From Bacillota bacterium (GTDB lineage: Bacteria; Bacillota_I; Bacilli_A; RF39; UBA660), in NCBI GenBank assembly GCA_015059405.1, contig SVAL01000001.1, positions 136,032 through 200,031 on the forward strand: a stretch of 64,000 nucleotides of DNA, written 5' to 3'. The notes under the pieces are model-generated. The model searched no databases and had not been told where the DNA came from. It saw only the letters and a program-made list of their open reading frames with translations. Shown piece after piece: positions 63,383 to 64,000 of this stretch; within the stretch, counting starts at the first letter, position 1, and each line of letters begins with the position of its first letter. The translations under genes were made by a program, and so were the position numbers.

Positions 63383-64000
63383 TTATTTCTTTAATGTTTT
63401 TTGATAAATTATCTCATTAGTTTTTACTAGTTTGGTAGTACTAGTTAACGGCATGAAGACCATATATTTTATGTCTGTATCTTCATCAAAATATATTCTT
63501 AAATGACATGCTCCTTTTTTTGTTTTACCTTCAAAGAATGATGGTATATAACAATATGATGCTGGATAATTAAATTGATTTTTATGAGTATGTCCAAAAA
63601 TATCTATATATGAATCATCTCTATTTCTATTTTGTTTTTGATAAATAGAAGTTAAATAATTATTCATTTCATCAATATCGATACCTGATGAACTTAAATT
63701 AATAGGAAAATCAAATGTATCAGGGTGATGAATATCAAAATGTCCTAAGTTATGGCTGCCACAATTAATTGCTACTTTTGAATGCATATATCCTAAATTA
63801 ATAATATCTTCTCTTTCTTCAGCTAACATACCTATTGGGTCAAATCCGTATTTAACAATACTTTTATCGTGATTACCACCTAATATAGCATGATAAATTC
63901 CTTCTACTTGTGGAATTGAAGTAATAGATTTCTCTACTAATTTATAACTTTCTACAGCATTTTTATATTCAAGAGGCATTCCTGGATATCCTTGATAGAA
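63383..64000 (-). CDS. Metallophosphoesterase (N-terminal part outside window)
   Basis: The frame stays open to the right edge, so the start is outside the window; 205 residues are visible. LGGNHDKS holds the metal-binding GNH[DE], HFDIHHPD another metal His, and DIFGHTHKNQF the GHTH motif. The missing N-terminus should carry the DxH motif. Substrate unknown. Confidence 0.8.
   Translation of the reverse strand, partial: FYQGYPGMPLEYKNAVESYKLVEKSITSIPQVEGIYHAILGGNHDKSIVKYGFDPIGMLAEEREDIINLGYMHSKVAINCGSHNLGHFDIHHPDTFDFPINLSSSGIDIDEMNNYLTSIYQKQNRNRDDSYIDIFGHTHKNQFNYPASYCYIPSFFEGKTKKGACHLRIYFDEDTDIKYMVFMPLTSTTKLVKTNEIIYQKTLKK

Overview
The window is a strongly AT-rich bacterial chromosome segment of Bacilli (Firmicutes) type. 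It carries the hrcA-grpE-dnaK-dnaJ locus with a CIRCE operator, a pheST T-box, an L21 leader with rplU-prp-rpmA, and a sirA-yneF-tkt neighbourhood ordered as in Bacillus. TGA is used as a stop (ends of the genes at 17516 and 42141), so this is not the Mycoplasma code. AT content, short genes and sporulation-family relatives (SpoIIM, SpoIVB, SpoVB/MurJ-like, SirA-like) suggest an uncultured gut lineage near RF39 or Erysipelotrichales. That placement is inference.

Layout. From 1 to about 29.3 kb most genes lie on the plus strand; from 29.9 kb to the right edge almost all lie on the minus strand. The switch falls in a 630-base gene-poor region holding a very good candidate dif site (29578-29605), an array of iterated inverted repeats (29773-29905) and, 2.5 kb away, xerD. 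I read it as the chromosome terminus.

Left arm: an NrtR-like Nudix regulator with a NadR-like kinase/CYTH protein; two large prepilin-like proteins (2528, 25027); a UMPH-1-type nucleotidase, frr and a family II pyrophosphatase-like protein; a six-repeat lipoprotein; T-box/pheST; two paralogous anchored proteins; a flippase and SpoIIM-like protein; then a regulatory stretch (20270-20730) with two copies of a conserved structured RNA, each fused to a terminator and separated by a 41-codon ORF, in front of a GNAT-GNAT-ABC exporter operon; then mnmA and NERD and HTH genes.

Right arm: deoB-xerD, rarA, the heat-shock cluster (GrpE carries a 22-cysteine N-terminal extension; pepF sits between dnaK and dnaJ), YlmH and SpoIVB-like proteins, nusB-xseA-xseB, obg, rplU-prp-rpmA, sirA-yneF-tkt, apt, a cation diffusion facilitator and several unknowns.

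Most unusual signals: (1) two nearly identical promoters whose 16-base spacers are more than half a run of nine Gs, one driving a prepilin-like adhesin and one a PH-domain membrane protein, likely phase-variable switches; (2) the duplicated riboswitch-like RNA before the acetyltransferase/exporter operon; (3) the Cys-rich GrpE; (4) the dif/terminus region with its repeat array.
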